Shown here: piece by piece, positions 44,674 through 55,945 of the stretch
How the letters are laid out: the number at the start of each line of letters is the position of its first letter
Numbering within the stretch: position 1 is the stretch's first letter
Assembly: GCA_027493675.1 (NCBI GenBank)
Contig: JAOSKI010000001.1
Coordinates: 248,001 to 312,000, forward strand
DNA from: Microthrixaceae bacterium
Lineage (GTDB): Bacteria; Actinomycetota; Acidimicrobiia; Acidimicrobiales; Microtrichaceae
DNA: 64,000 nt
Direction of reading: 5' to 3'
Program-made: the position numbers and the translations under genes
The notes under the pieces: generated by a model
Database searches by the model: none
What the model saw: the letters and a program-made list of their open reading frames with translations, nothing else
Told to the model about the DNA's origin: nothing

Positions 44674-45300
44674 CTAACGGCGGCGCAGGGTAACGACCGT
44701 GTCGTGCAGCGTGATCGGGGGTGCCGTCGGCGTCGGTGCTCTCACGGGCCCGCACCTGGTCGGTGACGATGCTCCAGGGAGCACCGGGTTCGTGCACTGC
44801 CAGGGCGTCGAGGATTTCAGATCCCTCGAACAGGTTCTCCCTCACCGGTCGGCGAATACCCTGTTCGAGGTCCAGTGGGTGGTGTCCGACCAGCACGAGG
44901 ATCCCGCCCGGGGCAACTGCGTCGCCGAGTCGTCGGTGCATCTCGCTTCGCTCGGCGGCCGGCAGGTGTACGAACTGCGCTGTGACCAGGTCGAACGCAC
45001 CTGTAGGTGGTGTCACTTCGTGAGGTCCTGTTGGATGAAGTCGATGCGCCGCCGCACCTCGTCACCCGATTCGGCGGCGCGGGCCGCTGCCCGTTGCAGC
45101 GCGACCTCGGAGAAGTCGACCGCGGTGACGTTCCAACCCTGTTCCGCGAGCCACAGGGCACTCGCTCCTTCGCCGCACCCGCAGTCGAGTGCCCGACCCG
45201 GCGTGGCGGAACCGACCTCGGCAACCAGTTGGGGGTTCGGGTCGGCGCTCCACAGTGAGGTGCTCGATCGGTAGCGCTCGTCCCAGCGGGCTGCGTCCAT
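44674..45300 (-). CDS. Class I SAM-dependent methyltransferase (frameshifted)
   Basis: About 205 aa. WDERYRSSTSLWSADPNPQL, then motif I ALDCGCGEGASALWLAEQGW, VTAVDFSEVALQRA, IDFIQQDL, FDLVTAQFVHLP and GGILVLVGHHPLDL. The frame changes near 45010 and again near 44720, where the tail becomes PITLHDTVVTLRRR. The family (TehB-like small methyltransferase) is clear; the substrate is unknown. Confidence 0.8.
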
Positions 45301-45388
45301 GACGGGGGATCCTACGTCAGTCGCCGTGTTCTCAGATCCGCCGGACGGGAGCGTGATCGAGAGCGTTGCCGCGGCCGATGGGGGTGGG

Positions 45389-45394
45389 TAGTTT
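45389..45394 (+). promoter_or_regulatory. -10 element for leaderless TOBE-domain gene
   Basis: TAGTTT, 6 nt, ATG 45401. Confidence 0.5.
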
Positions 45395-45400
45395 CGGGCC

Positions 45401-45795
45401 ATGGCCGACTTCCGGATACCCCAGGTCGCCGAGCCCTCGGGGTCAGCCCCGACACCGTGCGGCGCTGGGGTGAGGATGGGCGCTTGGAGCTGAAGCGCAA
45501 CAAGTCAGGTCATTTCGAGGTGCCCGGCGAGTCGCTGGCGGCCTACCTGACCCGCTCGGCCGAGGCTTACGAACCCGATTCGGTGATGGCGCAGTCGGCC
45601 CGCAACCGGCTGACCGGGATCGTCACCAAGGTGGAGGTGGAGGGTCTCGTGGCTGTGGTCGAGATCCACGCACCTCCTCATAGGCTCGTTTCGATGATGA
45701 CCCGAGAGGCGGTCGAGGAGATGAACCTGACCGTCGGCGACTTGGCGACCGCCGCGGTGAAGTCCACCAACGTGATCGTGGAGCTACCGGGATGA
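45401..45795 (+). CDS. HTH plus TOBE (molybdopterin-binding-like) regulator (frameshifted)
   Basis: About 131 aa. The N-terminus MADFRIPQVAE joins, after one indel near 45430, to GVSPDTVRRWGEDGRLELKRNKSGHFEVPG, a MerR-like DNA-binding segment. A TOBE/Mop domain follows (ARNRLTGIVTKVEVEGLVAVVEI ... MTREAVEEMNLTVGDLATAAVKSTNVIVE), which binds molybdate or related oxyanions in ModE-like proteins. It probably senses molybdate; no mod genes are nearby. Confidence 0.8.
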
Positions 45796-45856
45796 CGTCG
45801 TCGGGTCTCGCAGGGGGTCGCATCTGAAGCTCGCGAATCCCCGGAGCCCCGGCTCC

Positions 45857-45862
45857 TAGGAT
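45857..45862 (+). promoter_or_regulatory. -10 element for leaderless LEH-like gene
   Basis: TAGGAT, 6 nt, ATG 45869. Confidence 0.5.
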
Positions 45863-45868
45863 CTGACC

Positions 45869-46356
45869 ATGCCCATCGGACTGCACCCGCGACCAGCACC
45901 CAGTGGCGTCATGCCCACCGAACCGATGGAGGTCACCGAGGCGTTCCTGGAGGCTCTCGCTTCGGGCGAGGTGGAGCGTGCCGCGAGCTACCTGGCCGAA
46001 GACGTGGTCTACACCAACGTGGGCCTGTCGGTCATCCGTGGCCGACCGGATGTGACGACCGTGATGAAGGCCCTCGACCGGTCGAACATGGGCTTCGAGG
46101 TGTACATCCACTCGAGTGCAACGAGCGGGACCGTCGTGTTGAACGAGCGCACCGACGTGATCATCTTCGGCCCGGTGCGCACGCAGTTCTGGGTGTGCGG
46201 TCGTTTCGAGGTGCGAGACGGATTGATCACCGTGTGGCGGGACTACTTCGACACCTTCGACGTCCTGGCGCGATCGGGCGTGGGTTGCTGGGTGCGGTGG
46301 TGCCGTCGCTACGGCCCGAGCCTCCGGAGTCGCCGCGAAGCAACCCCGGCCGGTAA
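45869..46356 (+). CDS. Limonene-1,2-epoxide hydrolase-like protein (one frameshift)
   Basis: About 162 aa of the SnoaL/LEH cone fold. VTEAFLEALASGEVERAASYL, VVYTNVGLSVIRGRP, NERTDVI and RFEVRDGLITVWRDYFD; the Arg and Asp residues fit the D-R-D proton-relay triad of the LEH family. After an indel near 46270 the tail reads GRGLLGAVVPSLRP and stops at 46356; the uncorrected ORF runs on to 46429. Epoxide hydrolysis is the likely activity, substrate unknown. Confidence 0.75.
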
Positions 46357-46460
46357 GCACCACGCCTCCCCCGGCGAACTGTCCTCCCCCTGCGAACTGT
46401 CCGGTCTCAGCCGCGGAAGCCGAGCGTGAGGCCGGACAGTTGGCGTGGGAGGGGGATCTG

Positions 46461-46550
46461 TGGCGGAGAGTGAGGGATTCGAACCCTCGGAGGCCTTGCG
46501 ACCTCAACGGTTTTCGAGACCGTCCCATTCGTCCGCTCTGGCAACTCTCC
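46461..46550 (-). tRNA. tRNA-Ser (CGA)
   Basis: Read on the minus strand: acceptor GGAGAGT/ACTCTCC, anticodon stem ACGGT/ACCGT with loop CTCGAAA (anticodon CGA), a long class II variable arm and T-arm GGTTCGAATCC. CCA is encoded (46461-46463). About 87 nt without CCA. Confidence 0.95.
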
Positions 46551-46644
46551 GTCCACGACGGTAGTTGCCCCGGCGTTGTCGAGCGAAGCGGAGCAGGTGT
46601 TCTTGTCGCGCCGGACGGCTCGCCCCTCCCGGCGACCCACTCAC

Positions 46645-46701
46645 ATGCGAACTGAATGGTGTGGGCCACCGTACCGGTGGCCCACACCATTCAGTTCGCA
46701 T
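46645..46701. repeat. 57-bp perfect palindrome (27-bp arms, 3-nt loop)
   Basis: The arm begins ATGCGAACTGAATGGTGTG and is followed by its complete complement. A diverged copy lies at 63093-63146. It sits between tRNA-Ser and the tadA end and may act as a terminator, but the dispersed copy points to a REP-like repeat. Confidence 0.75.
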
Positions 46702-46737
46702 CGGCAGGTTCGCTTCGGTTGGCTTGCTCCAGCACCG

Positions 46738-47286
46738 TCATGGGCGCAGGTCGGCGAAGAAGGAACGCAGGAGGTCGGCGCACTCGTCGTTGCGAACACC
46801 GCCGAGGGTGGGGAACTCGTGGTTCAGGCGGGGATCCTGGCCCAAGTGGTAGAGCGACCCCGTGGCACCGGCGTCGGTGTTCGCAGCGCCGAACACGACT
46901 CCGCCGATGCGCGCCGCCCATGCAGCACCGGCGCACATCGGGCATGGCTCCAGGGTCACCACCAGCACGCAGTCGGACAACCTCCACCGTCCCAGGTGCT
47001 CGGCTGCGGAACGCAGCGCCAGTATCTCGGCATGAGCGGTGGGGTCACCGGTGCGCTCACGCTCGTTTCCAGCGACTGCAAGCACGGTCGGGTCCGCCTG
47101 GGCAGGCATGTGCAGCACCGTCGCGCCGATCGGCACGTCGCCGACCTCGGCCGATGATCGAGCTGCGCCGAGGGCCTGACCCATCGCTGCATCGAAGGCC
47201 GGATGGGAGGCCAGGGTGTGCCCGCCGACGGTGGTTACTGGGAGTGCTGATCGATCCACTGAGCCATCTTTGTGCAGTCGGGTCAC
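46738..47286 (-). CDS. tadA: Cytidine/deoxycytidylate deaminase family, TadA-like
   Basis: The core starts AMGQALGAARSSAEVGDVPIGA. Zinc site TAHAEILAL (His and catalytic Glu) and LEPCPMCAGAAW (two Cys) are diagnostic of TadA, which makes inosine-34 in tRNA-Arg. It ends LLRSFFADLRP, also TadA-like. The ORF from 47286 has about 30 residues before the conserved part, so the true start may be downstream. Intact frame. Confidence 0.88.
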   Translation of the reverse strand: MTRLHKDGSVDRSALPVTTVGGHTLASHPAFDAAMGQALGAARSSAEVGDVPIGATVLHMPAQADPTVLAVAGNERERTGDPTAHAEILALRSAAEHLGRWRLSDCVLVVTLEPCPMCAGAAWAARIGGVVFGAANTDAGATGSLYHLGQDPRLNHEFPTLGGVRNDECADLLRSFFADLRP

Positions 47287-47318
47287 CTGCGGGTGTCAAC
47301 CGCTGCAATGCTGTGGTC

Positions 47319-48500
47319 GTGAAGAAGCGCCGAAGCGACGCCGAAGCGGTCGAGCCGGTCGAATCGGACCCGGCGGACCCAGAGGAACAGGCGTCGTCCG
47401 ATGACGACGCCTTCGAGGACACCGCCGAACTGCCCGTGGTGGCGGTCTCCTCGGAACGGACTGCTGCGACCATTAGCGCACCGGTCACCGATCCCGACGA
47501 GTCACACACCACCGAGGTCAGGCGTGCAGCCGACGTCGCCGAGCTGGTCGGTCTGTCCAAGGCGCGCTACACCCGCGACGAACTCCTGTCGAAGGTCGAC
47601 GCAGGCGATACCGACATCGCCACCTGGTGGCGTGCGATGGGGCTCGTCGAAGTGCCTCACGGCACGGTCGCCTTCAACGCCGATGACCTTGCCATGGTGC
47701 GGGCGCTCAAGGCCGTGCTAGCCGAAGGCGACGCGAGCGAACATCACGTGTTGCGTCTCGCCCGCCTGCTGGGTGGTTCGCTGTCGCGGATCTCAGAGGC
47801 CCAGGTGAGCGTGATCGAGGACGTGTTGACCAACCTCGAGCCTGGCGTAGCGATGGATACCGCGGCCGACCGTTCGGCCGCGCTGGCCAGCGAGCCGGCC
47901 AGTGCCCTCATCGAGCTGTTCGAGCAGTCGATGCTCTATGTCTGGCGGCGGCACCTGTTCGCGTCGCTGGGTCGGTGGATCGGAGTCGATCCCGATCACG
48001 ACACCCAGGCGGTCGGCTTCGTGGACATCTCGGGGTTCTCGCACATGTCGAAGCGGTTGGATTCAGGCGTGCTCGCGGAGGTCATCGAACGATTCGAATC
48101 CGAGGTCGTTGATGTGGTCTCGACCGAAGGCGGCCGGGTGGTGAAGTTCATCGGCGACGAGGCGCTCTTCGTCGCCCCCGACCTGCCCACCGCGGCTCGT
48201 GTGGCGCTCGAGGTGGTCGATCGGATGCGCGCGGGCGATCCGCACGTCGACGTGCACGGAGGGATCGCATACGGCTCGACGGTCACGGTCGCGGGGGACG
48301 TGTTCGGCAACACGGTGAACCTGGCGAAGCGACTCACCGATGTGGCCCGCAGAGGCAGGATCCTGATGCCCAAGGGCGACACGGAACTGTTCGAGGGAGA
48401 CGAGGACCTGACGGTTCGTCGTGTCGGACGTTCCTTCGACTTCAAGGGTGTCGGTAGGACCGCTGCGGTCGCCGTGTCGCGATCCACCCCGGTCGAGTGA
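47319..48500 (+). CDS. Class III adenylate/guanylate cyclase
   Basis: About 393 aa in one frame. The acidic disordered N-terminus (SDDDAFEDTAELP) leads to an HTH-like/regulatory helical region (YTRDELLSKVDAGDTDIATW) and a C-terminal cyclase domain: AVGFVDISGFSHMSKRLDSG (metal Asp), GGRVVKFIGDEALFVAPD, then GIAYGSTVTVAGDVFGNTVNLAKRL. It probably makes cAMP for a Crp protein such as the one at 4298. AATGCT at 47307 is 6 nt before GTG 47319; the ORF track extends wrongly into the tadA region. Confidence 0.88.
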   Translation: MKKRRSDAEAVEPVESDPADPEEQASSDDDAFEDTAELPVVAVSSERTAATISAPVTDPDESHTTEVRRAADVAELVGLSKARYTRDELLSKVDAGDTDIATWWRAMGLVEVPHGTVAFNADDLAMVRALKAVLAEGDASEHHVLRLARLLGGSLSRISEAQVSVIEDVLTNLEPGVAMDTAADRSAALASEPASALIELFEQSMLYVWRRHLFASLGRWIGVDPDHDTQAVGFVDISGFSHMSKRLDSGVLAEVIERFESEVVDVVSTEGGRVVKFIGDEALFVAPDLPTAARVALEVVDRMRAGDPHVDVHGGIAYGSTVTVAGDVFGNTVNLAKRLTDVARRGRILMPKGDTELFEGDEDLTVRRVGRSFDFKGVGRTAAVAVSRSTPVE

Positions 48501-48565
48501 GCGTGCGACGCTCAGGTGGCGACCGAGCGGACCCGGCGATTTCCGGTGTCCGCTCGGTCGAGCAG

Positions 48566-48652
48566 CGGAGAGGGTGGGATTCGAACCCACGGTGAGGTTG
48601 CCCCCACACACGCTTTCCAAGCGTGCCGATTCGGCCGCTCTCGCACCTCTCC
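48566..48652 (-). tRNA. tRNA-Ser (GGA)
   Basis: Minus strand: acceptor GGAGAGG/CCTCTCC, anticodon stem CACGC/GCGTG with loop TTGGAAA (anticodon GGA), long variable arm and T-arm GGTTCGAATCC. 87 nt, CCA not encoded. Confidence 0.95.
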
Positions 48653-48770
48653 AGGTTGCAGGTGCCAACTGTTGCCCAGTTGAGCCGCCATGACAACTTC
48701 GCTGCTGGGATCAGCGGTTGGAAAAACCGACTCCGATGTTACCGGCGGGCACCGCTACACTCGGTCAACC

Positions 48771-48904
48771 GTTCGCGCCTTCAGGTGGCGGCCGGGTCCT
48801 GTGCAACCACAGACCGTGAACCGGGTCAGGGCCGGAAGGCAGCAGCTCTCAGCGGATCCTGTGGGGTGCCGCAGATCGCCTGGCCGCCTCCTGAAGGCGC
48901 GAAC
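48771..48904 (+). ncRNA. ffs: Bacterial signal recognition particle RNA (4.5S-type)
   Basis: The conserved tip GGGTCAGGGCCGGAAGGCAG-CAGC (GGAA loop and the AGCAGC side of the symmetric loop) is the Ffh-binding domain. The ends GTTCGCGCCTTCAGG and CCTGAAGGCGCGAAC pair perfectly over 15 bp, setting the boundaries at about 134 nt. TACACT at 48756-48761 is a good -10, about 9 nt upstream of the start. It lies just before dnaX, a common position. Confidence 0.92.
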
Positions 48905-48992
48905 GCGCTTCGTGAGTGGCGGGACCGGCGGCTGGCCCAGACGGATCCGCCGGGGCGAGCTCCCTGGCGGGGACGACCCTTGGTAGGCCGCG

Positions 48993-48998
48993 TAGGAT
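48993..48998 (+). promoter_or_regulatory. -10 element for leaderless dnaX
   Basis: TAGGAT, 6 nt, GTG 49005. Confidence 0.5.
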
Positions 48999-49004
48999 CG
49001 GGTC

Positions 49005-50942
49005 GTGGCCCACCAATCGCTCTACCGTCGGTACCGTCCACGCACCTTCGCCGAGGTCAAGGGCCAGGAGCATGTGGTCACAGCACTCCGCAACGCGGTG
49101 GACAGCGACTCCGCGGCTCACGCCTACATGTTCTCGGGCCCCCGCGGCACTGGCAAGACCTCAACGGCGCGCATCTTTGCGAAGGCTCTCAACTGCACCT
49201 CACTGGAGAGTGGTGAGCCCTGTTGTGAGTGCGCGTCATGCGTGGCTATGGAGGCCGGCACCAGCTTCGACCTGTTCGAGCTGGACGCCGCATCCAACAA
49301 CGGGGTGGAGGCGATCCGTGACCTCGTGGAACGGACCATGGTCGTGTCGCCGGGGCGCACCAAGGTCTACATCCTCGATGAGGTCCACATGCTGAGCAGA
49401 GGGGCTTCCAACGCCCTGTTGAAGACCCTCGAGGAACCCCTGAACACGTTCGGTTCGTCCTGGCTACGACCGACCCTCAGAAGGTGCTGCCCACCATCCG
49501 CAGCCGAACCCAGCACTTCGAGTTCCGTCTCCTGACTGTCGACGAGCTGACCGAGCATGCCCGTTGGGTCTGTGGTGATGCCGGGCTGGAGGTCGCCGAG
49601 ACATCGATCGCCCACGCCGTCAAGCAGGGTCGGGGGTCGGTGCGCGACATGCTCTCGGCGTTGGATCAGGTCATCGCCACCGGCGGTGTGTTCGAGCGCC
49701 CGGCACCGCTGGAGGAGTTGTTCTCGGCGCTCGCGGACGGTAGCGGGGGGCCGCCCTGCTCGCCGTCGTTGATGCCGTCGCACAAGGTCACGACCCCCGC
49801 ACCTTGGCCGAGGCGTTCGTCGCCGAGATCCGGGAAGCGTTCCTGTTGTCCATCGGTGCCGAAGCCTTGCGGCTGGTCGACTCCGATCGCGAACGTCTCG
49901 GTGCGTGGGCGGAGAAGCTGGGCCCGGCGAAGCTTTAAGGGCCATGGAACGGATCGGCCTGGCACTCGTCGACATGCGATCCGCTGCGGATCCCCGGGTA
50001 CCCCTCGAGGTGGCGCTGATCCAGCTCACCGCAGTGTCCTCGGCAGCGCCGACGACGGGCTCCGACGCTGCCTGGGTCCGGTGGGTCAGATGACCGGGAA
50101 TCGGGCAGGTCAGCGGAGCTGACCGACCTGCGTGCCCGTGTCGAGCGTCTGGAGGCGGCCCTTGCCGAGGGTCGGGTTCCTGCAATGCCTCGTGTGGAGG
50201 CCACGGAAGCCCCCCGCGGGGACGCCACGGGTAGCGAACCTGCAACACGCCGCGGGGGTTCCGCTTCGGAGAAGACGTCTGCGGGCACCGGAGGTTCCGG
50301 CGGTGCCGGCGGCTCCTCCAAGGCCGCCGAGGCCCGCGCCGCACTCAAGCAGACCGAGCGCGCTAAGCCCCCGCCCTCCTCCTCGGAGCAGGTCAGGTGC
50401 ACCCACCGAGCGCAGGGCGCCTGCGCCCCAGCCTCCACGACCGGCGGCCGGCCCGACCAGTGAGCCCTGGGCGCATCATCGTTCGGAGGAGTCCCAGGGT
50501 GAACCTGCCGCTTCGGCCGCACCGTCGCCGCGACCCGATACCCTCGCCTGGTTCGCTGCCTGATCGTGACTCGCTGGTCATGGCCTTCGGAGACTCGGTC
50601 GTTCCGAAGCTGAAGGGGATAGCGAAGGCCATCTACAGCCAGGGGCGGTTCGTGTCGGTGGCCGGTGACCACGCCGTGTTCGCGGTGGAGAACGCCCCCA
50701 CGCGTGACCGCGCTGAGCGGTACCGCGCCGAGGTTGAATCGCTGCTCTCACAGGAGTTCGCCGTTGCCGTGCCGCTTCGCCTGGTGATCGAGGGCGACGA
50801 GAGCCCCGCCAGCGACGACGAAGCTGAGATCATGGCCCAGGTGTCCGAGCTCGAGGACGCCGACGTGCAGATCTCCACGGTCGACCGTCTGACGGCGGCC
50901 TTTCCGGGAGCGGAGCTGATCGAATCTGAGGAGACGACCTGA
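49005..50942 (+). CDS. dnaX: DNA polymerase III subunit gamma/tau (frameshifted)
   Basis: About 645 aa. SLYRRYRPRTFAEVKGQEHV, Walker A GPRGTGKTSTARIFAKAL, the zinc-binding CCECASC, SNNGVEAIRDL, Walker B VYILDEVHML and FVLATTDPQKVLPTIRSR define the clamp-loader AAA+ core. A Pro/Ala/Ser-rich linker leads to domain V (VMAFGDSVVPKLKGIAKAIY). Indels near 49450, 49735, 49930, 50065, 50450 and elsewhere break the frame. No A-rich slippery site is visible, so these are not the gamma/tau switch. The stop overlaps the ybaB ATG. Confidence 0.92.
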
Positions 50943-51418
50943 TGTCGCGTGATGATGTGTCACCCCGCCCGGGCGAACCCGAGCCAGGGCCCGAGGTGAT
51001 CCCGGGTGAGGTTGTGGGTGCCGAGCCGACGGTGGCCGAGGCCGGTGGTGAGCCGGAGCCATGGCCTGCAGTGGGCGGTGAGGGCGCGATGGACTTCGGC
51101 GCCATGATGCAGATGGCCCAGGACATGTCCGAGCGGATGGGCTCCGCGCATGCCGAGCTTGCCGAGGCCAGGGCCGAGGGGACCGCCGGGGGTGGGGTCG
51201 TGAAGGTGGTGCTCAACGGGCACCTGCACCTGCTCGAGGTGGTGGTCGATCCCGCAGCGGTGGATCCCGATGACCCGTCGGTCGTAGGTGATCTCGTGGT
51301 GGCGGCTTGGCGCGACGCTCACGACGAGGTGGCGCGTCTGCAGGCGGCCGCCGATCCACTGGGCGGACTGGGCGCTGCGTTGGGTGGGGACCTGGGCGGC
51401 CTGTTGGGTGGTGGTTGA
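50942..51418 (+). CDS. YbaB/EbfC family nucleoid-associated protein
   Basis: 158 aa. An unusually long acidic N-terminal tail ([20 protein letters not shown]) precedes the YbaB core: [44 protein letters not shown] and a Gly/Leu-rich end. The core binds DNA as a dimer. It lies between dnaX and recR as in most bacteria, with a TGATG overlap to dnaX. Confidence 0.88.
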   Translation: MSRDDVSPRPGEPEPGPEVIPGEVVGAEPTVAEAGGEPEPWPAVGGEGAMDFGAMMQMAQDMSERMGSAHAELAEARAEGTAGGGVVKVVLNGHLHLLEVVVDPAAVDPDDPSVVGDLVVAAWRDAHDEVARLQAAADPLGGLGAALGGDLGGLLGGG

Positions 51419-51419
51419 G

Positions 51420-52037
51420 GTGGCATCGGCGCAGACCTCGGCGGTCCAGGAGCTGATCGATGCCCTCGGGCGTCTACCTGGGATCGGTCCCAAGTCGGCC
51501 CAGCGGATCGCGTATCACCTGCTGAAGTCCGATGCGGAGGAGAGCCGTCGACTGGCCGAGGCCGTAACGGCCGCCAAGGAACGGGTCGGGTTCTGTCAAC
51601 GTTGCTTCAACTTGAGCGAGGGTGATCTCTGCCCGGTCTGTTCGGATGACCGCCGTGACGGGCACGTCCTATGCGTGGTCGAGGAACCTCGGGATGTGAT
51701 CGCGGTGGAGCGCACCAGGGAGTTCCGTGGTGGCTACCACGTCCTCGGAGGTGCCATCGACCACCTGCAGGGGGTCGGTCCAGACCAGTTGAGGATCCGT
51801 GAGCTGCTCGCGAGGATCGGATCCGAAGGTGTCACCGAGGTGATCATCTGCACCAACCCGAATCTCGAAGGAGAGGCCACGGCTCTCTACTTGAGCCGGG
51901 TGTTGTCGATGCCGGGACTGACCGTGAGTCGCATCGCAAGCGGCCTGCCCGTGGGTGGCGACCTCGAGTACGCGGATGAGCTGACCCTCGGTCGTGCACT
52001 GGAGGGCCGCCGTACGGTGGAGGCAGCGCAGCCCTGA
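51420..52037 (+). CDS. recR: Recombination mediator RecR
   Basis: About 205 aa. The N-terminal HhH ([20 protein letters not shown]), zinc finger (CQRCFNL...CPVC), Toprim domain ([38 protein letters not shown]) and C-terminal Walker-B-like end ([16 protein letters not shown]) are all in place. RecR with RecO/F loads RecA. GTG 51420 or 51411 could start it; the latter overlaps the ybaB stop. Confidence 0.93.
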   Translation: MASAQTSAVQELIDALGRLPGIGPKSAQRIAYHLLKSDAEESRRLAEAVTAAKERVGFCQRCFNLSEGDLCPVCSDDRRDGHVLCVVEEPRDVIAVERTREFRGGYHVLGGAIDHLQGVGPDQLRIRELLARIGSEGVTEVIICTNPNLEGEATALYLSRVLSMPGLTVSRIASGLPVGGDLEYADELTLGRALEGRRTVEAAQP

Positions 52038-52054
52038 TGCCCACCGCGGGTGAT

Positions 52055-52093
52055 CTGAGCGGTCCAGTACCGCCAACTGAGCGGTCCAGTACC

Positions 52094-52098
<5 letters not shown>
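52055..52098 (+). repeat. 22-bp tandem duplication after recR
   Basis: CTGAGCGGTCCAGTACCGCC plus AA, twice, back to back. The second copy runs into the arm of the following palindrome. Confidence 0.7.
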
Positions 52099-53364
<1,266 letters not shown>

Positions 53365-53548
53365 TGACGACCCCTTGTGTCCCTCGGGACCCGGTTGGGT
53401 CCTCGACCTGGTGGGCCACACGTTACCGGTGTCGCACGGGTCGAATCGAAGCGGGCCGCGCCGCCGCAGGGCACCACAGGGCGCGACGGGGAAGCGGGGC
53501 TCGGTCGGAAGTGCGTGAGATCCGGCCGCGCCTGTAGCTTTCGGGACC

Positions 53549-54882
53549 ATGCAGGAGATCCTCGACGCAATCACCGCCGGTGCCACCGGCGACGACATCG
53601 CCAACATCGACCTCCCGGAGTCATACCGGGCGGCACACGTGCTGCGATCGGAACAGGACATGTTCGAGGAGTGGAATCCGCCGACAAGGACCCCCGTAGG
53701 AGCCTGCACGTGGGCGAGGTGCCGATGCCCGAACTCGCACCTGACGAAGTCGTGATCGCGAACATGGCGAGTTCGATCAACTTCAACACGGTGTGGACGT
53801 CGATCTTCGAACCCCTGCCCACCTTCGGGTTCCTCGACCGGCTGGGACGCGAGTCGGTGTGGGGGGCCCGCCACGCCCAGGACTTCCACGTGGTGGGATC
53901 GGATTCGGCCGGCGTGGTGCTGAAGGTCGGGTCTGCGGTCCGCAACTGGTCCCCGGGGCGCACGTGACGGTGCACTGCAACTACGTCGACGACCAGGACC
54001 ACTCGGCTCACAACGACTCGATGCTGGCGGCGAACCAACGCATCTGGGGATTCGAGACCAACTATGGGGGCCTGGCGGACCTCTCTATCGTGAAGGCCAA
54101 CCAGCTCATGCCGAAACCCAGTCATCTGAGCTGGGAGGGGGCGTCGGTCAATGCGCTGTGTGCGTCGACTTCCTACAGGATGCTCGTGGGTGATCACGCC
54201 GGGCGCATGAAGCAGGGCGACAACGTCTTCGTATGGGGGAGCGACCGGCGGCATCGGCGCCTACGCGATACAGCTCGTGCTCAACGGCGGGGGTACCCGT
54301 GTGGGTGGTCTCGAGCGGAAGCGCGCCGAGTTGCTGAGGGCCATGGGTTGTGAGCACGTGATCGACCGCAAGGCCGAGGGGTATGCCTTCTGGTCCGACG
54401 AGCACACCCAGGACGAGCGTGAGTGGCGCCGCCTGGGCAAGAAGGTGCGTGAGCTGATCGGCGAGGATCCCGACATCGTGTTCGAACACCCCGGACGCTC
54501 CACTTTCGGTGCGTCGGTGTTCATCACCAAGCGGGGCGGCAAGATCGTCACCTGCGCGGCGACGTCGGGCTACATGCTCGAATACGACAACCGCCACCTG
54601 TGGATGAAGCTGAAGAGCATCGTCTCATCGCACTTCGCGAACTACGCCGAGGCATGGGAGATGAACCGCCTGATCGACAAGGGTGCGATCCAGCCCGTGC
54701 TGTCCGATGTGCGCGACCTCGAGCACGTCGGTGACGCCGCACTCGCTGTGCACCGCAACGAGGTGGAGGGGAAGCTCGGGGTGCTGTGCCTCGCTCCCGG
54801 AGAGGGTCTGGGGATCACAGACGCCGACAAGCGTGCGCGAATCGGTGAGGATCGCATCACCCTGTTCCGCCGCATGAGCTGA
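53549..54882 (+). CDS. ccr: Crotonyl-CoA carboxylase/reductase (frameshifted)
   Basis: About 445 aa. [105 protein letters not shown] and [14 protein letters not shown] are hallmarks of Ccr rather than plain crotonyl-CoA reductase. It reductively carboxylates crotonyl-CoA to ethylmalonyl-CoA with NADPH. Indels near 53675, 53955 and 54240. With the thiolase and epimerase it forms part of the ethylmalonyl-CoA route. Confidence 0.93.
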
Positions 54883-54905
54883 CCCCGGCCGCTCCAGGAC
54901 GTCGA

Positions 54906-54958
54906 CCCGCCCGGTCACCCGGGCCATCATCTGCCCGCCCGGTCACCCGGGCCATCAT
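54906..54958 (+). repeat. 25-bp direct repeat (28-bp period) upstream of NYN gene
   Basis: Two exact copies of CCCGCCCGGTCACCCGGGCC-ATCAT separated by 3 nt. Each holds the palindrome CCCGGTCACCCGGG-like core. The second copy's end CATCAT is the predicted -10 for the next gene (6 nt before GTG 54965). Confidence 0.7.
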
Positions 54959-54964
54959 TTGGCT

Positions 54965-55365
54965 GTGCTCTGGATCATCGACGGCAACAACGTGATGGGC
55001 TCGGCACCCGACGGTTGGTGGAACGATCCGGCGGCCGCGGCCACCCGCCTGACCCAGCAGATCGCGGTCTGGTGCCGAGGTCGGGAGGACGCCCATCGGC
55101 ATGACCGGCTGATCCTGGTGTTCGACGGTCGCCCCGTTCCGGCGGTGTCGGAGTTGGCGGGTGGAACACTGTCGATCGAGTTCGCACCGAGGCCGGGGCG
55201 CGACGCAGCCGACGATCGGATTGTGGGGCTCGTGGAGGATCTCTTCGCGGGGACCGCCATCACCGTGGTGACCTCCGACAAGGGGGCTGGTCGCCAGACT
55301 CCTCGGGGGTGGAGGTTGTCTCTTCGGGCAGGTTCCGGCGCACGAGCCTGGGCCTGGGTCGCTGA
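54965..55365 (+). CDS. NYN/PIN-like nuclease-domain protein (frameshifted)
   Basis: About 133 aa. LWIIDGNNVMGSAPDGWW has the catalytic Asp of NYN domains. RLILVFDGRPVP, RDAADDRIVGLV and ITVVTSDKG supply the other acidic positions. The C-terminus, after indels near 55285 and 55310, reads VARLLGGGVEVVSSGRFRR. Probably a small RNase of the YacP/NYN class. Start GTG 54965 by the leaderless rule. Confidence 0.75.
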
Positions 55366-55401
55366 CTACCGCCGGCGGAGGTTCTTCGGCAGACTGCTGA
55401 G

Positions 55402-55805
55402 ATGATCCTCACCGAAATCGACCATGTGGCAATCGCCGTCAACGACCTCGGCGCGGCGATCAGGTTCTACTCCGACGCCTTCGGGGGCCGAGGTGGCCCA
55501 CCGGGAGACCGTCGACAGCGACGGTGTGGAGGAGGCGCTGGTGAAGGTCGCCGACAGCTACATCCAGCTGACCGCCGCCACCAGCGCCGATTCGCCGATC
55601 GCCAAGTTCCCTGGAACGCAAGGGCGAGGGTCTGCACCACGTCGGCTATCGGGTGGACGATTGCGCGGTCGCACTCCAGGCGATGGTGGCTGCGGGAGCC
55701 ACACCGATCGACAAGGCACCACGGCCGGGTAGCCGTGGCACGACGGTTGCGTTCATCCACCCCAAAGGAGCCTTCGGCACTCTCATAGAGCTCGTCGAGG
55801 AGTGA
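55402..55805 (+). CDS. mce: Methylmalonyl-CoA epimerase (frameshifted)
   Basis: About 134 aa of the glyoxalase fold. LTEIDHVAIAVNDLGAAIRFY (metal His), EEALVKVADSYIQL, GEGLHHVGYRVDD (second His) and IHPKGAFGTLIELVE (Glu ligand) match methylmalonyl/ethylmalonyl-CoA epimerase. Indels near 55488 and 55615. It follows ccr and epimerises the (2S)/(2R) acyl-CoA products of that pathway. Confidence 0.9.
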
Positions 55806-55945
55806 TCCTTCCCCGCCTGGGGGTCCGATGGGGGTTCTGCCACCTTGTCAGATCGGCCCGCGAGGTGTGCGATGTGACTACGGTGCACACTTGTTGAGCG
55901 CCACCGACCAATAGCCTCGACGACCCGGACCGGAGGAAGGAACAG

